Positions 46,743-55,215 of a DNA stretch of 64,000 bases are shown piece after piece (position 1 is the first letter of the stretch; each line of letters begins with the position of its first letter). The notes under the pieces were generated by a model that saw nothing but the letters and a program-made list of their open reading frames with translations, was not told the origin of the DNA and did not search any database. Both the position numbers and the translations under genes were made by a program. Source of the DNA: Gammaproteobacteria bacterium (lineage in GTDB: Bacteria; Pseudomonadota; Gammaproteobacteria; Steroidobacterales; Foliamicaceae); NCBI GenBank assembly GCA_009838035.1, contig VXSK01000002.1:479994-543993 (forward strand). Direction: 5' to 3'.

Positions 46743-48580
46743 ACGCCGCCGAAATCTGGCCCGGCCTCGACCAGGCGCGCAGCACCGGACTGGGCGCGCA
46801 CGCCGAGCGCCGCTGGAACCGCGTCGACGTCGATCCCGTCTCGCTGCAGGTGATCGGCGGCGCCCTGCACTCCATCGCCCACGAGATGGCCGAACTGCTG
46901 GTGCGCATGGCCTATTCCAGCGTGATGCGCGAGTCGCGCGACATCGGCGCGGCGCTGCTGGACTTCGACGGACGGCAGTTGTGCGAGAGCGACTCCACAC
47001 CCATGCACTGCGGTTCGCTGCCCGCCTACGTGCGCGGCATCGACCGCAAGCACCGCGGGAGTTACCGGCCCGGCGACATCTATCTTCACAACCATCCGTA
47101 TCACGGCGCCTCGCACAGTCCCGATTACGGTGTGCTGCTGCCGCTGTTCGTGGGCGGCGTGCACGTCGGTTTCGCCGGCTGCACCGGCCACATGGTGGAC
47201 ATCGGCGCCGCGGACCCGGGGTTCTCCGTGGACGTGCCGGACTTTTTCGCCGAGGGCCAGATCCTCGACGCGGTGAAGCTTCACGCAGCCGGCGAACGAA
47301 GCGAGGACCTCTGGTCGCTGATCATGGACAACGTGCGCACGCCCGAAGCCAACGCCGGCGACCTTGAGGCGATGATCGCCTGCTGCCGGCTGGGCGAAGA
47401 GCGTTTCGCGGGACTGGTCGCGCAGCATGGCCTGGACCGCGTGATGAGCGCGGCCGAACAGTGGATGAACTACGCCGAGCGGCGGATGCGCGCCCGGATC
47501 GAGGAACTGCCCGACGGCGAATACCCGGCGCCGGACGCCTGGCTTGAGGACGACGGCAAGCATTTCGGCAAGCCGCTGAAGATCGCGACGCGCGTTCTGG
47601 TGCGCGGCAGCGACATCTGCGTGGACCTGACCGGCTCCACGCCGCAGACCGCGACCGGCTTCAACTGCCCGTTCGAAGGCAGCGTGCTGCCGGCCGTGAA
47701 CTTCGCGGTGCGGGCCCTGCTGCTGGACGAGACCGCCGAGGGCGCGGGCGTGCCGCAGAACGACGGCGTTTTCCGCCCCGTCTATGCCCACGCCCCGAGG
47801 GGCAGCATCTTCAACCCGATCTACCCGCGCGGCTGCGAGGCGCGCTTCACCCAGATCAACCGCATTCCCGACCAGGTCCTGGCGGCGCTGAGCGAGGCGC
47901 TGCCGGAGCGCGTCACCGGGGGCAATGCCGCCAACGTTTCCTGTTTCGTGTATTCGTTCGAGTCGTACCGGGGCAAATACCAGATCAACGTCGAGATCAA
48001 CGAGGGCTCGTACGGCGGCCGGCACGGTCGTGACGGACTCGACACCGTGGACACGCTGATGGCCAATACCCGCAACAATCCGCTGGAGGAAATGGAGCTG
48101 TCGGCGCCGATGCTGTGCGAGCGCTACGAACTGCGCGACGAAGCCCCGGCCCCCGGACGCTGGCGCGGCGGCATGGGGGCGGTCAAGACCTGGCGCTTTC
48201 TCGAGGACGCGGCGGTCAGCTCCACCGGCGACAACCGCTCCGGCGATCCGCCGCGGGGTATCTTCGGCGGCGGCGACGGACTGCCCGGCCAGGTGAAGGT
48301 CAATCCGGGCACTCCCGACGAGCAGGAACTGCCGGCCAAGGTGTCGCACGCCCGTTTCGAGGCCGGCGATCGGCTGGAGATCACGCTGGTGTCCGGCGGC
48401 GGCTACGGCGACCCGCTTGAGCGCGATCCCCGCAGCGTGGCCGACAACGTGCTCGACGGGCTGCTATCGAGCGACGAGGCGCGCAAGCAGTACGGCGTCG
48501 TGATCGACCCGGAAACCGGTGCGCCGGACCTCGCCGCCACCCAAGCCCTCCGACGCAAACATGCGGGTGAGACAGCATGA
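46739..48580 (+). CDS. Hydantoinase/oxoprolinase subunit B (HyuB-like)
   Basis: A 613-residue partner of HyuA. VDPVSLQVIGGALHSIAHEM, DIYLHNHPYHGASHSPDYGV, GFAGCTGHMVDIGA and RWRGGMGAVKTWRFLE are the family motifs, with the metal-binding His and Asp in the first half. Length is slightly longer than typical. ATGA overlaps link it to hyuA and to the PrpD gene that follows, so the three are one translational unit. Confidence 0.92.
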   Translation: MNAAEIWPGLDQARSTGLGAHAERRWNRVDVDPVSLQVIGGALHSIAHEMAELLVRMAYSSVMRESRDIGAALLDFDGRQLCESDSTPMHCGSLPAYVRGIDRKHRGSYRPGDIYLHNHPYHGASHSPDYGVLLPLFVGGVHVGFAGCTGHMVDIGAADPGFSVDVPDFFAEGQILDAVKLHAAGERSEDLWSLIMDNVRTPEANAGDLEAMIACCRLGEERFAGLVAQHGLDRVMSAAEQWMNYAERRMRARIEELPDGEYPAPDAWLEDDGKHFGKPLKIATRVLVRGSDICVDLTGSTPQTATGFNCPFEGSVLPAVNFAVRALLLDETAEGAGVPQNDGVFRPVYAHAPRGSIFNPIYPRGCEARFTQINRIPDQVLAALSEALPERVTGGNAANVSCFVYSFESYRGKYQINVEINEGSYGGRHGRDGLDTVDTLMANTRNNPLEEMELSAPMLCERYELRDEAPAPGRWRGGMGAVKTWRFLEDAAVSSTGDNRSGDPPRGIFGGGDGLPGQVKVNPGTPDEQELPAKVSHARFEAGDRLEITLVSGGGYGDPLERDPRSVADNVLDGLLSSDEARKQYGVVIDPETGAPDLAATQALRRKHAGETA

Positions 48581-49953
48581 GCGTGGCGGAGAACGGGCGC
48601 AGCCTGGCGCTGGCCGAGGAACTGCTGGCGGTGGGCGACGCGCCGCTTGGCGAGCGCGACCTCAAGCAGATCCGGAACCTGATCCTGGACCACCTCGGCT
48701 GCTGCTATGCCGGTTCGCTGCTGGCCTGGGGCCGGCGCATGCACGAGTGGGCCGCGCCGCACGCGGGCTCGGGCAACGCGCCGCTGCTGGCTTCGCAAAC
48801 GCGCCTGGCACCGGGCCTGGCGGCGTTCGTCAACGCCACCGCCGCCCACGGCCTGGAACTGGACGACACCCACGACGAATCGGTCAGCCACCCGGGCGCG
48901 GCGGTCATCGCCTCCAGCCTGGCGATTGCGGCCCACCACGGATTGAGCGGCGAGCGACTGGCCGCCGCGATATACGCCGGCTACGAGGCGGTCGGGCGCG
49001 TGGGCGCGGCCACCAACGCGGCCGAGACCATCGAACTGGGCTTTCATCCCACCAGCCTGTTCGTCGGCTTCGGCGCCGCCGCCGCCGCGGCCTTGCTGCT
49101 GAACCTCTCGCCCAGGGAACTGGCGCGCGGCTGGGGCCTGGTGCTGTCGATGGCAGGCGGCTCGATGCAGTTCAGCCAGGAACCGGAAGGCACGACCGTC
49201 AAGCGCCTGCACGGCGGCTACGCGGCGCTGCACGGCGTCATGGCCGCCGAACACGCGGGGCTCGGCATCGCCGGCCCCGAACAAGCGCTGGAGGGCCGCT
49301 ACGGCCTGATCAGCAACTTCGGCGCCGATTCCGATCCCGAGCGGCTCAACCACGCGCACCCCGACGGCCCGGAGATCCACCGCATCAGCTACAAGCCCTA
49401 CCCCTGCTGCCGCCTGTTCCACTCCACGCTGGACGCGCTGGCCGAGGTAACGGACGAATTCAGCATGAACCCGGAAGAAATCGAATCGATCGTCGTGGGC
49501 GGGCCCGACATCATGGTCACCCAGCACATGCTGCGCCGGCCGACTTCGGAGATGGCCGCGCAGTACAGCCTGCCGTTCACGCTGGGCGCGGCGCTCTACT
49601 ATGGGCCGTCATCGGTGGCCGGCTTCATGGGCGAGGCGCTGGAGGACCGGCGCACGCTGGCGATCGCCGATCGCGTCGACGCGGTGGCGGACCCGGACAT
49701 GCAGGCGGCCTTCCCGGCGCACTTCGGAAGCTGGCTGGAACTGAAGGACCGCAACGGCGATACCCGCCGCTCGGACGTGCTCGACAGCCTCGGCACGCCC
49801 GCCAACCCGATGGGCCGCGCCGAACTGGTCGCGAAGTTCGATTCGCTGACCGCCGGCGACAACGGCCTTGACGGCGCCGAAATTGCCGCCATGCTCGAAG
49901 AACTACACCAAATGCGTCTAATTGACGCTCTTCTTACACCCTTCTGCAAGTAA
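48577..49953 (+). CDS. MmgE/PrpD-family protein (2)
   Basis: A 458-residue protein of the same fold as the one at 43.2 kb but clearly diverged. FVNATAAHGLELDDTHDESV is the signature, then SHPGAAVIASSLAIAAHH, HPTSLFVGFGAAAAAALLLN and ISYKPYPCCRLFHSTLDAL. Its direct overlap with hyuB suggests it acts on a product of that enzyme, perhaps by dehydrating or isomerising a carboxylate. That is inference. Confidence 0.92.
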   Translation: MSVAENGRSLALAEELLAVGDAPLGERDLKQIRNLILDHLGCCYAGSLLAWGRRMHEWAAPHAGSGNAPLLASQTRLAPGLAAFVNATAAHGLELDDTHDESVSHPGAAVIASSLAIAAHHGLSGERLAAAIYAGYEAVGRVGAATNAAETIELGFHPTSLFVGFGAAAAAALLLNLSPRELARGWGLVLSMAGGSMQFSQEPEGTTVKRLHGGYAALHGVMAAEHAGLGIAGPEQALEGRYGLISNFGADSDPERLNHAHPDGPEIHRISYKPYPCCRLFHSTLDALAEVTDEFSMNPEEIESIVVGGPDIMVTQHMLRRPTSEMAAQYSLPFTLGAALYYGPSSVAGFMGEALEDRRTLAIADRVDAVADPDMQAAFPAHFGSWLELKDRNGDTRRSDVLDSLGTPANPMGRAELVAKFDSLTAGDNGLDGAEIAAMLEELHQMRLIDALLTPFCK

Positions 49954-49982
49954 ATTCGCTCTAAAGGAAGACTACAACGCCT

Positions 49983-50687
49983 ATGCCCAACGAACGTACG
50001 ACCGCCGACCCGGTCCCGCGGAAGCAGTTGCAGGCCGACGTGGCCCTGCTGCTCGACACTATCGCCGCCGGCGAAGTGGCGATTGCGCCTCTGGACGTCG
50101 CATACGCGATCAACGCCTGCACCGAGCCGGGAATCCGGCGCATATACGCCGCCAAGAAGCGCAGCTACGAGAAACCGGGCGGACTGTTCGCCAACACCAC
50201 GATGAGCCGCGCAATCCACGTCATGGACGACTGGAAGCACGACCTGGCCGAGACCATCGTGCGCGAGGAGGACATCCCCTTCTCCATCGTCGCGCCGTTT
50301 CGCGTCGAACACGAGTTCTTCGCCCGCGTCGATCCCTTCGTGATGCAGTCCTCCACCAAGGCCGAGACCCTGGACATGCTGCTCAACGCGGGGCAGTTTC
50401 ACAACGAGATCGCGCGCCAGTCCTGGGAGCGCGGCATGCCGGTGTTCGGCTCGTCGGCCAACACCTCGCTGCAGGGCTCGAAATACCGCTACCAGGACAT
50501 CGAGGCGCCGGTGCGCGACGCGGCCAGCGTGCATTTCGACTACGGGCTGTCGAAATACGCCAACCCGCACGGCCACTCCAGCACCATCATCGACTTCCGC
50601 GACTTCAGCGTGATCCGCGTGGGCGTCGTGTTTGACCAGGTCTCCGCCGCCTTCCTCAGGCACGGCAACGTCACCCTAACGACCTGA
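49983..50687 (+). CDS. Divergent YrdC/Sua5-fold protein
   Basis: A 234-residue protein with a recognisable but altered YrdC-type fold. The canonical PTDTVYGLA reads PLDVAYAIN, and the KRxxxKP segment is AKKRSYEKPGGLF. GSSANTSLQGSKYR (about 157-170) and STIIDF match the SANxSG and STVVD motifs, while the expected PGPVT loop is replaced by FSIVAPFRVEHEFF. True members make threonylcarbamoyl-AMP for tRNA modification. The changes and the catabolic setting suggest a different carbamoyl or nucleotide chemistry. AAAGGAAG precedes the ATG. Confidence 0.75.
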   Translation: MPNERTTADPVPRKQLQADVALLLDTIAAGEVAIAPLDVAYAINACTEPGIRRIYAAKKRSYEKPGGLFANTTMSRAIHVMDDWKHDLAETIVREEDIPFSIVAPFRVEHEFFARVDPFVMQSSTKAETLDMLLNAGQFHNEIARQSWERGMPVFGSSANTSLQGSKYRYQDIEAPVRDAASVHFDYGLSKYANPHGHSSTIIDFRDFSVIRVGVVFDQVSAAFLRHGNVTLTT

Positions 50688-50792
50688 CCCGGGAATTAGG
50701 TATTGCACACGCAATCCGTTATTATTCCCGGCCCCCGGCAGCTAAGGGAGCGGCCGGATTCCCCAAGAAAACTTTCAACAGGAGAAGTTCGC

Positions 50793-52964
50793 ATGAAAAA
50801 TCGTTTACTGCGGCTATCGCTGGCCGCACTTACCGTCGGCTGCATGATGGTTGCGGCAAACGTGACGGCACAGGAAAACGTCCTCGAAGAAATCATCGTC
50901 ACGGCGGAGAAACGCGAGGCGTCGATTCAGGACACGGCCCTGGCCATCACCGCCGTCAGCGGCGACTTGCTTGAGAACGGCGGCCTGGACGAAATCGAGG
51001 ACCTGAGCCTCGATGTGCCCTCGCTGGTGTTCAGCCGGGCCGGCGGCGAAGCGCAACTCTATATCCGCGGCGTGGGCACCAACCTGTTCGGCATCGGCCA
51101 GGACTCGTCCGTGGCCGTGCACCAGGACGGCGTCTATCAGGGCCGCGCCCAGATGGGCCTGACCCAGTTCCTCGACGTGGAGCGCGTCGAGGTGCTGCGC
51201 GGTCCGCAGGGCACGCTCTACGGCCGAAACGCCACCGCCGGCGTGATCAACATCATCCACCGCGCGCCCGGCGACGAGCCCGAAGGCTATGTGAACCTCA
51301 AGTTGGGCAACTTCAACCGTTACGACGGCGAGGCGGCCTACGGCGGCCCGATCGGCGATAACGCCGGCTTCCGCCTGGCGGTGCGCTACGGCAGCGACGG
51401 CGGCTTCACCGAGGACCTCGATCCCAGAGGCGGCGACGAGGTGGACGGCGGCGAGACCATGGCCGCCCGTGCGACAGTGACTTTCGCGGTTTCCGACACG
51501 GTCAACGCCAAGATCATCGGCGACTACACCGACTTCGACGGCGACAACCGCACCATCCGCCCGCGCGGCGACCTGCATCGCTCGGCGGCGGAAGGCGCCC
51601 AGGCGCTGCCGGACTTCGACCAGACCCGCAACGAAGTGGACAGCTTCCAGAAGTGGACGATCCGCGGCGTTACCGCCGAAGTGACGGCGGACCTGGGCAC
51701 CGGCCTGAGCCTTACCTCCATTACCGGCTACCGCCATTTCGAGGACAGCTTCCGCTTCAACACCGACGGCACCGAGATATTCGTGACGCAGACGCATTTC
51801 GAGCGCCACACCGACCAGCGCTCCCAGGAACTCCGCCTGGCCTGCGACTGCCCCGACTACGAGTGGATCGCGGGCCTCTACTACTTCGGCGAAGACAAGG
51901 AGGAAGCCCTCGGCCTGCCGGCCATCAATTTCGGCGGCGCGTTCAACATCTTCGCCACCAACGAAACCACCGCCTGGGCCGGCTTCGGCGAATTGACCTG
52001 GCATTTCAGCGACCGTCTCGACGGCATCGTGGGCGTGCGCTACAGCAGCGAGGAGAAGGACGACTGGAACCTTCGCGGGCTTACCGGCGGCAACTTCGAC
52101 GGCCTGTTCGGCGCCAGCGATCCACGGGCCTTCTCGTTCAGCTTCCCGCCGCGCATGACCACCGACGACTGGAACGCCTTCACGCCCAAACTGGGACTGA
52201 AGTACGACTACAGCGACGACATCATGATCTACGGCACGCTCACGCGCGGGTTCAAGTCCGGCGGCACCAACTCCCTGAGCGGCGACCCGGCCTTCGATCC
52301 CGAGTACCTGTGGAGCCTGGAGGTGGGCAGCAAGTCCACGCTGGCCGACGGCAGGGCGATCGCCAACGCCTCGGCCTTCTACTACGACTACACCGACCTG
52401 CAGGTCTCGACCTTCGCGGAAGGAACGGTCAGGGTGAGAAACGCCGCGGAAGCCACGGTGGTGGGCCTCGAACTGGACGTCTCCGCGGTGCTGTCCGACC
52501 AGTTCACCTGGGACTCGTCCGCGATGCTGCTGAACGCCGAATACGACAAGTTTGTGACGCGCTACGGCACCCAGGTGCTCGACGTGGCAGGCAACGCCAT
52601 GGTCAACGCGCCGGAAGTCTCGCTCACGTCCACGCTGAGCTACAGCGCCGACGTCGGGCCCGGAACTTTCTCGGCCATGGCCCAGATCGCCTACCGCTCG
52701 GAGGTTTTCCACAGCCAGTTCAACGAAGCTGAGGTGGGGCAGGACAGCGTCATGCTGGCCAATGTTCGCGCCGGGATCACCTTCCTGAACGGCGTGGAAG
52801 TCGCGTTCGTCGTGCGCAACCTGCTGGACGAGGAGTATTACCAGAACTCGGTGCGATTCACGTCGCTGAACGACCGCAGCAAGGACCTCACCGGCATCGG
52901 CGCGGCCCTGGGCTACCCGGGCGAAGGCCGCTCCATGGCGCTGCAACTGCACATGGGCTTTTGA
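50793..52964 (+). CDS. TonB-dependent outer-membrane receptor
   Basis: A 723-residue outer-membrane receptor. It has a signal peptide (MKNRLLRLSLAALTVGCMMV to TAQE), then the TonB box EEIIVTAEKR and a plug domain (VPSLVFSRAGGEAQLYIRGV, VEVLRGPQGTLYGRNATAGV). The beta barrel ends in the aromatic LQLHMGF. It imports a scarce substrate using the proton motive force. AGGAG precedes the ATG. The adjacent MFS and catabolic genes suggest an organic compound rather than iron, which is inference. Confidence 0.95.
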   Translation: MKNRLLRLSLAALTVGCMMVAANVTAQENVLEEIIVTAEKREASIQDTALAITAVSGDLLENGGLDEIEDLSLDVPSLVFSRAGGEAQLYIRGVGTNLFGIGQDSSVAVHQDGVYQGRAQMGLTQFLDVERVEVLRGPQGTLYGRNATAGVINIIHRAPGDEPEGYVNLKLGNFNRYDGEAAYGGPIGDNAGFRLAVRYGSDGGFTEDLDPRGGDEVDGGETMAARATVTFAVSDTVNAKIIGDYTDFDGDNRTIRPRGDLHRSAAEGAQALPDFDQTRNEVDSFQKWTIRGVTAEVTADLGTGLSLTSITGYRHFEDSFRFNTDGTEIFVTQTHFERHTDQRSQELRLACDCPDYEWIAGLYYFGEDKEEALGLPAINFGGAFNIFATNETTAWAGFGELTWHFSDRLDGIVGVRYSSEEKDDWNLRGLTGGNFDGLFGASDPRAFSFSFPPRMTTDDWNAFTPKLGLKYDYSDDIMIYGTLTRGFKSGGTNSLSGDPAFDPEYLWSLEVGSKSTLADGRAIANASAFYYDYTDLQVSTFAEGTVRVRNAAEATVVGLELDVSAVLSDQFTWDSSAMLLNAEYDKFVTRYGTQVLDVAGNAMVNAPEVSLTSTLSYSADVGPGTFSAMAQIAYRSEVFHSQFNEAEVGQDSVMLANVRAGITFLNGVEVAFVVRNLLDEEYYQNSVRFTSLNDRSKDLTGIGAALGYPGEGRSMALQLHMGF

Positions 52965-52967
52965 TCA

Positions 52968-53049
52968 GCGAGGGCGACAAGCGCTCGCTACGGGCGCCCT
53001 GAATGAGGGCGCCTGCTCCACGGGGGAGGGCGTCTCGCCCTCCCCCGTG
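52968..53049 (+). terminator. Three consecutive hairpins between the TonB receptor and MFS genes
   Basis: After the receptor stop come AGCGAG/CTCGCT (52968-52973 with 52984-52989), GGCGCCCT/AGGGCGCC (52993-53000 with 53006-53013) and a perfect 14-base-pair stem (53019-53032 with 53036-53049) with a three-base loop. No T run follows. The last hairpin ends eight bases before the MFS start, where a ribosome binding site should be, so it may act in termination, in translational control, or both. Confidence 0.6.
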
Positions 53050-53057
53050 ACCAACCC

Positions 53058-54356
53058 ATGAACCGCAGGAGATGGTACGTCGTCGGCGTCCTCACGGTCG
53101 CCTATATCTGCTCGTTCATCGACCGCTCGGTGCTGGGCCTCATGGTGGGGCCGATCCGCTCCGAGCTGGGCATCAGCGACACCCAGTTCAGCCTGCTGCA
53201 CGGCTTTGCCTTCGCGATCTTCTACACGCTGCTGGGCATTCCCATCGCCTGGCTGGCCGATCGCGCCAGCCGGCGCAACATCATCGCCGCCGGCATCGCC
53301 GTGTGGAGCCTGATGACCGCGCTGTGCGGCCTGGCGCGCACTTTCGGCGCGATGTTCATGGCCCGCGTGGGCGTGGGCGTGGGAGAAGCGGCGCTGTCGC
53401 CGGCCGCCTACTCGATGATCGCCGACCTGTTCCCGCGCGAGAAACTCGGCCGCGCCCTGGGCATCTACTCGTCCGGCGTGTTCATCGGCATCGGTCTGAG
53501 CTTCATCCTGGTGGCCGAACTGATCGGCGCGCTGGACACGGTGACCCTGCCGGTGGTGGGCGAACTGACTCCGTGGCGGCTGACGCTCATCGTTCTGGGC
53601 ATTCCCGGCCTGGCAATCGCGGCGCTGTGCTTTACGTTTCGCGAACCGGCCCGCCTCGGGGCCGCGAAAGGCGGCGTTCCGCTGGGCGAGGTCGGGCGGT
53701 TCTTCGGCAGCAATTTCAGCCTTTACGCGCTGCATTTCATCTCCTTTTCCATGCTCACGCTGCTGTTCAACGCGGTGATGGCCTGGTTCGCCGAGTACCT
53801 GATCCGCATTCACGATATGGACCGGGGCGATGCGGGCTGGTACATCGGCCTGATCGTGACCTTCTTCGGCGGCGGCGGCATCATTTGCGGCGGGCTCTAC
53901 GCCGACCACCTGAAGCGCCGCGGCGACAACGGCGGCGCGATCCGCTCGGCGCTGCTGGCAGCCGTCGTGCTGCTGCCCTTCGGCGCCGCCGCCACGCTGA
54001 TGCCGAACGCCGGGCTGTCGCTGCTGCTGTGCGCGCCGCTGCTGTTCTTCTCGAGCTGGGTGTTTGCGCCGGCCACCACCGCTTTGCAATTGTTCACGCC
54101 GCCGGCCATGCGCGCGCAGTTCTCCGCCGTCTACCTGTTCGTCGTGAACTTAACCGGAATCGGCTTCGGCGGTACCGCCGTGGCGCTGATCACGGATTTC
54201 GTGTTCCGCGACGACGACATGCTGCACTACTCGATCGCCCTGACCGCCGGGCTCAGCGGTCTGCTCAGCATCATCCTGCTTTGGCGGCTGCTCGCCATCT
54301 ACCGCCGCGGAATGGACGCGCGCGAACAAGAACTGGCAACCGAGAGCGTGCCGTGA
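53058..54356 (+). CDS. MFS transporter (paralogue 1)
   Basis: A 432-residue major facilitator protein with about 12 membrane segments. The family loop motif is IAWLADRASRRNIIAAGIAVW after TM2, and RVGVGVGEAALSPAAYSMIADLF is the TM4-5 region. It resembles Spinster/hexuronate-type transporters. It follows a strong hairpin that leaves no clear Shine-Dalgarno. It overlaps the glyoxalase-like gene by four bases (GTGA). The paralogue at 55.2 kb is similar along its whole length. Confidence 0.92.
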   Translation: MNRRRWYVVGVLTVAYICSFIDRSVLGLMVGPIRSELGISDTQFSLLHGFAFAIFYTLLGIPIAWLADRASRRNIIAAGIAVWSLMTALCGLARTFGAMFMARVGVGVGEAALSPAAYSMIADLFPREKLGRALGIYSSGVFIGIGLSFILVAELIGALDTVTLPVVGELTPWRLTLIVLGIPGLAIAALCFTFREPARLGAAKGGVPLGEVGRFFGSNFSLYALHFISFSMLTLLFNAVMAWFAEYLIRIHDMDRGDAGWYIGLIVTFFGGGGIICGGLYADHLKRRGDNGGAIRSALLAAVVLLPFGAAATLMPNAGLSLLLCAPLLFFSSWVFAPATTALQLFTPPAMRAQFSAVYLFVVNLTGIGFGGTAVALITDFVFRDDDMLHYSIALTAGLSGLLSIILLWRLLAIYRRGMDAREQELATESVP

Positions 54357-55129
54357 GCCGTATCGCGCTGGATATCGACCACGTCGGCCTGGTGGGGCCG
54401 GACATCCACGGCACGGTCGCTGCGTTCCGGGAATTGGGTTTTAGGGTCACCGACCCCGTCGAGCTCATGGGCACGGGGCCGGACGGACAGGAGAAAAGCC
54501 TCGATCAGCAAAGCGCGCACTTCATCTTCGGCTCGACCTACGTGGAACTGAGCGAGGTCACGCGCCCCGGACCGGACCACCACCTGGGCGCCTGGCTGGG
54601 CGACGATCCGGCCATCCGCATCCTGATCCTTCGCGCCGCGGACATCGACACCGTCCGCGAGCAGGCCGTGGCCTCCGGACAGGATCCCACGCCGGTGGGC
54701 GAGGCCAGCCGGGCGCTTCACTATGCCGACGGCGCGACGGCGCGCTTCAAGTGGCTGGCGCTGCCGCCGGAGAGCTTCCCGGAAGCGCTGTGCGGCTACG
54801 TCCAGCACCTGACGCCGGAACTCGTGTTCCGGCAGGAGATGAACGCGCATCCCAACGGTGCGGGCGAACTGACCGGCATGACGCTGCACGCCGCGGACAC
54901 GCGTGATGCCGAGCGCCGGTTCGAGCCGCTGGGCCGTGCCGGTGCGCCGGAAAGCCTGGACATCAGGCAGGCCGAAGGCGACGCAAGCGGCTTTACCGTC
55001 CTGCACCTTCGCACCCGCAGCCTGAACCGGACCGCCGACACACTCGCCGCCGCCGGCAAGCCCTTCAAGCGGGATGCCCGCACGCTCGCCATCCAGGCCC
55101 CCGGCGTTCTCCTCCACTTTCACGAATAG
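54353..55129 (+). CDS. Glyoxalase-like (VOC) domain protein
   Basis: A 258-residue protein. RIALDIDHVGLVGPDIHGTV begins a vicinal-oxygen-chelate fold, and a His/Glu pair in SAHFIFGSTYVELSEVTRPG fits the metal-binding positions of one half. The second half (MTLHAADTRDAERRFEPLG) resembles another VOC repeat. The GTG at 54353 overlaps the MFS stop. VOC proteins include dioxygenases and isomerases. Its place between two transporters suggests it modifies the imported compound. Confidence 0.8.
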   Translation: MSRIALDIDHVGLVGPDIHGTVAAFRELGFRVTDPVELMGTGPDGQEKSLDQQSAHFIFGSTYVELSEVTRPGPDHHLGAWLGDDPAIRILILRAADIDTVREQAVASGQDPTPVGEASRALHYADGATARFKWLALPPESFPEALCGYVQHLTPELVFRQEMNAHPNGAGELTGMTLHAADTRDAERRFEPLGRAGAPESLDIRQAEGDASGFTVLHLRTRSLNRTADTLAAAGKPFKRDARTLAIQAPGVLLHFHE

Positions 55130-55215
55130 GCCCTTCCATCGCGTAAGCTACGCCGCGGAGCTTCAGGAGGGCGAGGCCAATCGACAGGCTGAAGAAATGG
55201 GGGGCGTGGTATGCG

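Noticed and set aside
50702..50715. ATTGC/GCAAT inverted repeat upstream of the TonB receptor
   Set aside because: Arms of five bases are too short to separate from chance.
50814..52952. Long minus-strand open frame opposite the TonB receptor
   Set aside because: Its translation is low in complexity (Val/Gly/Arg/His rich) and the plus-strand receptor is unmistakable.
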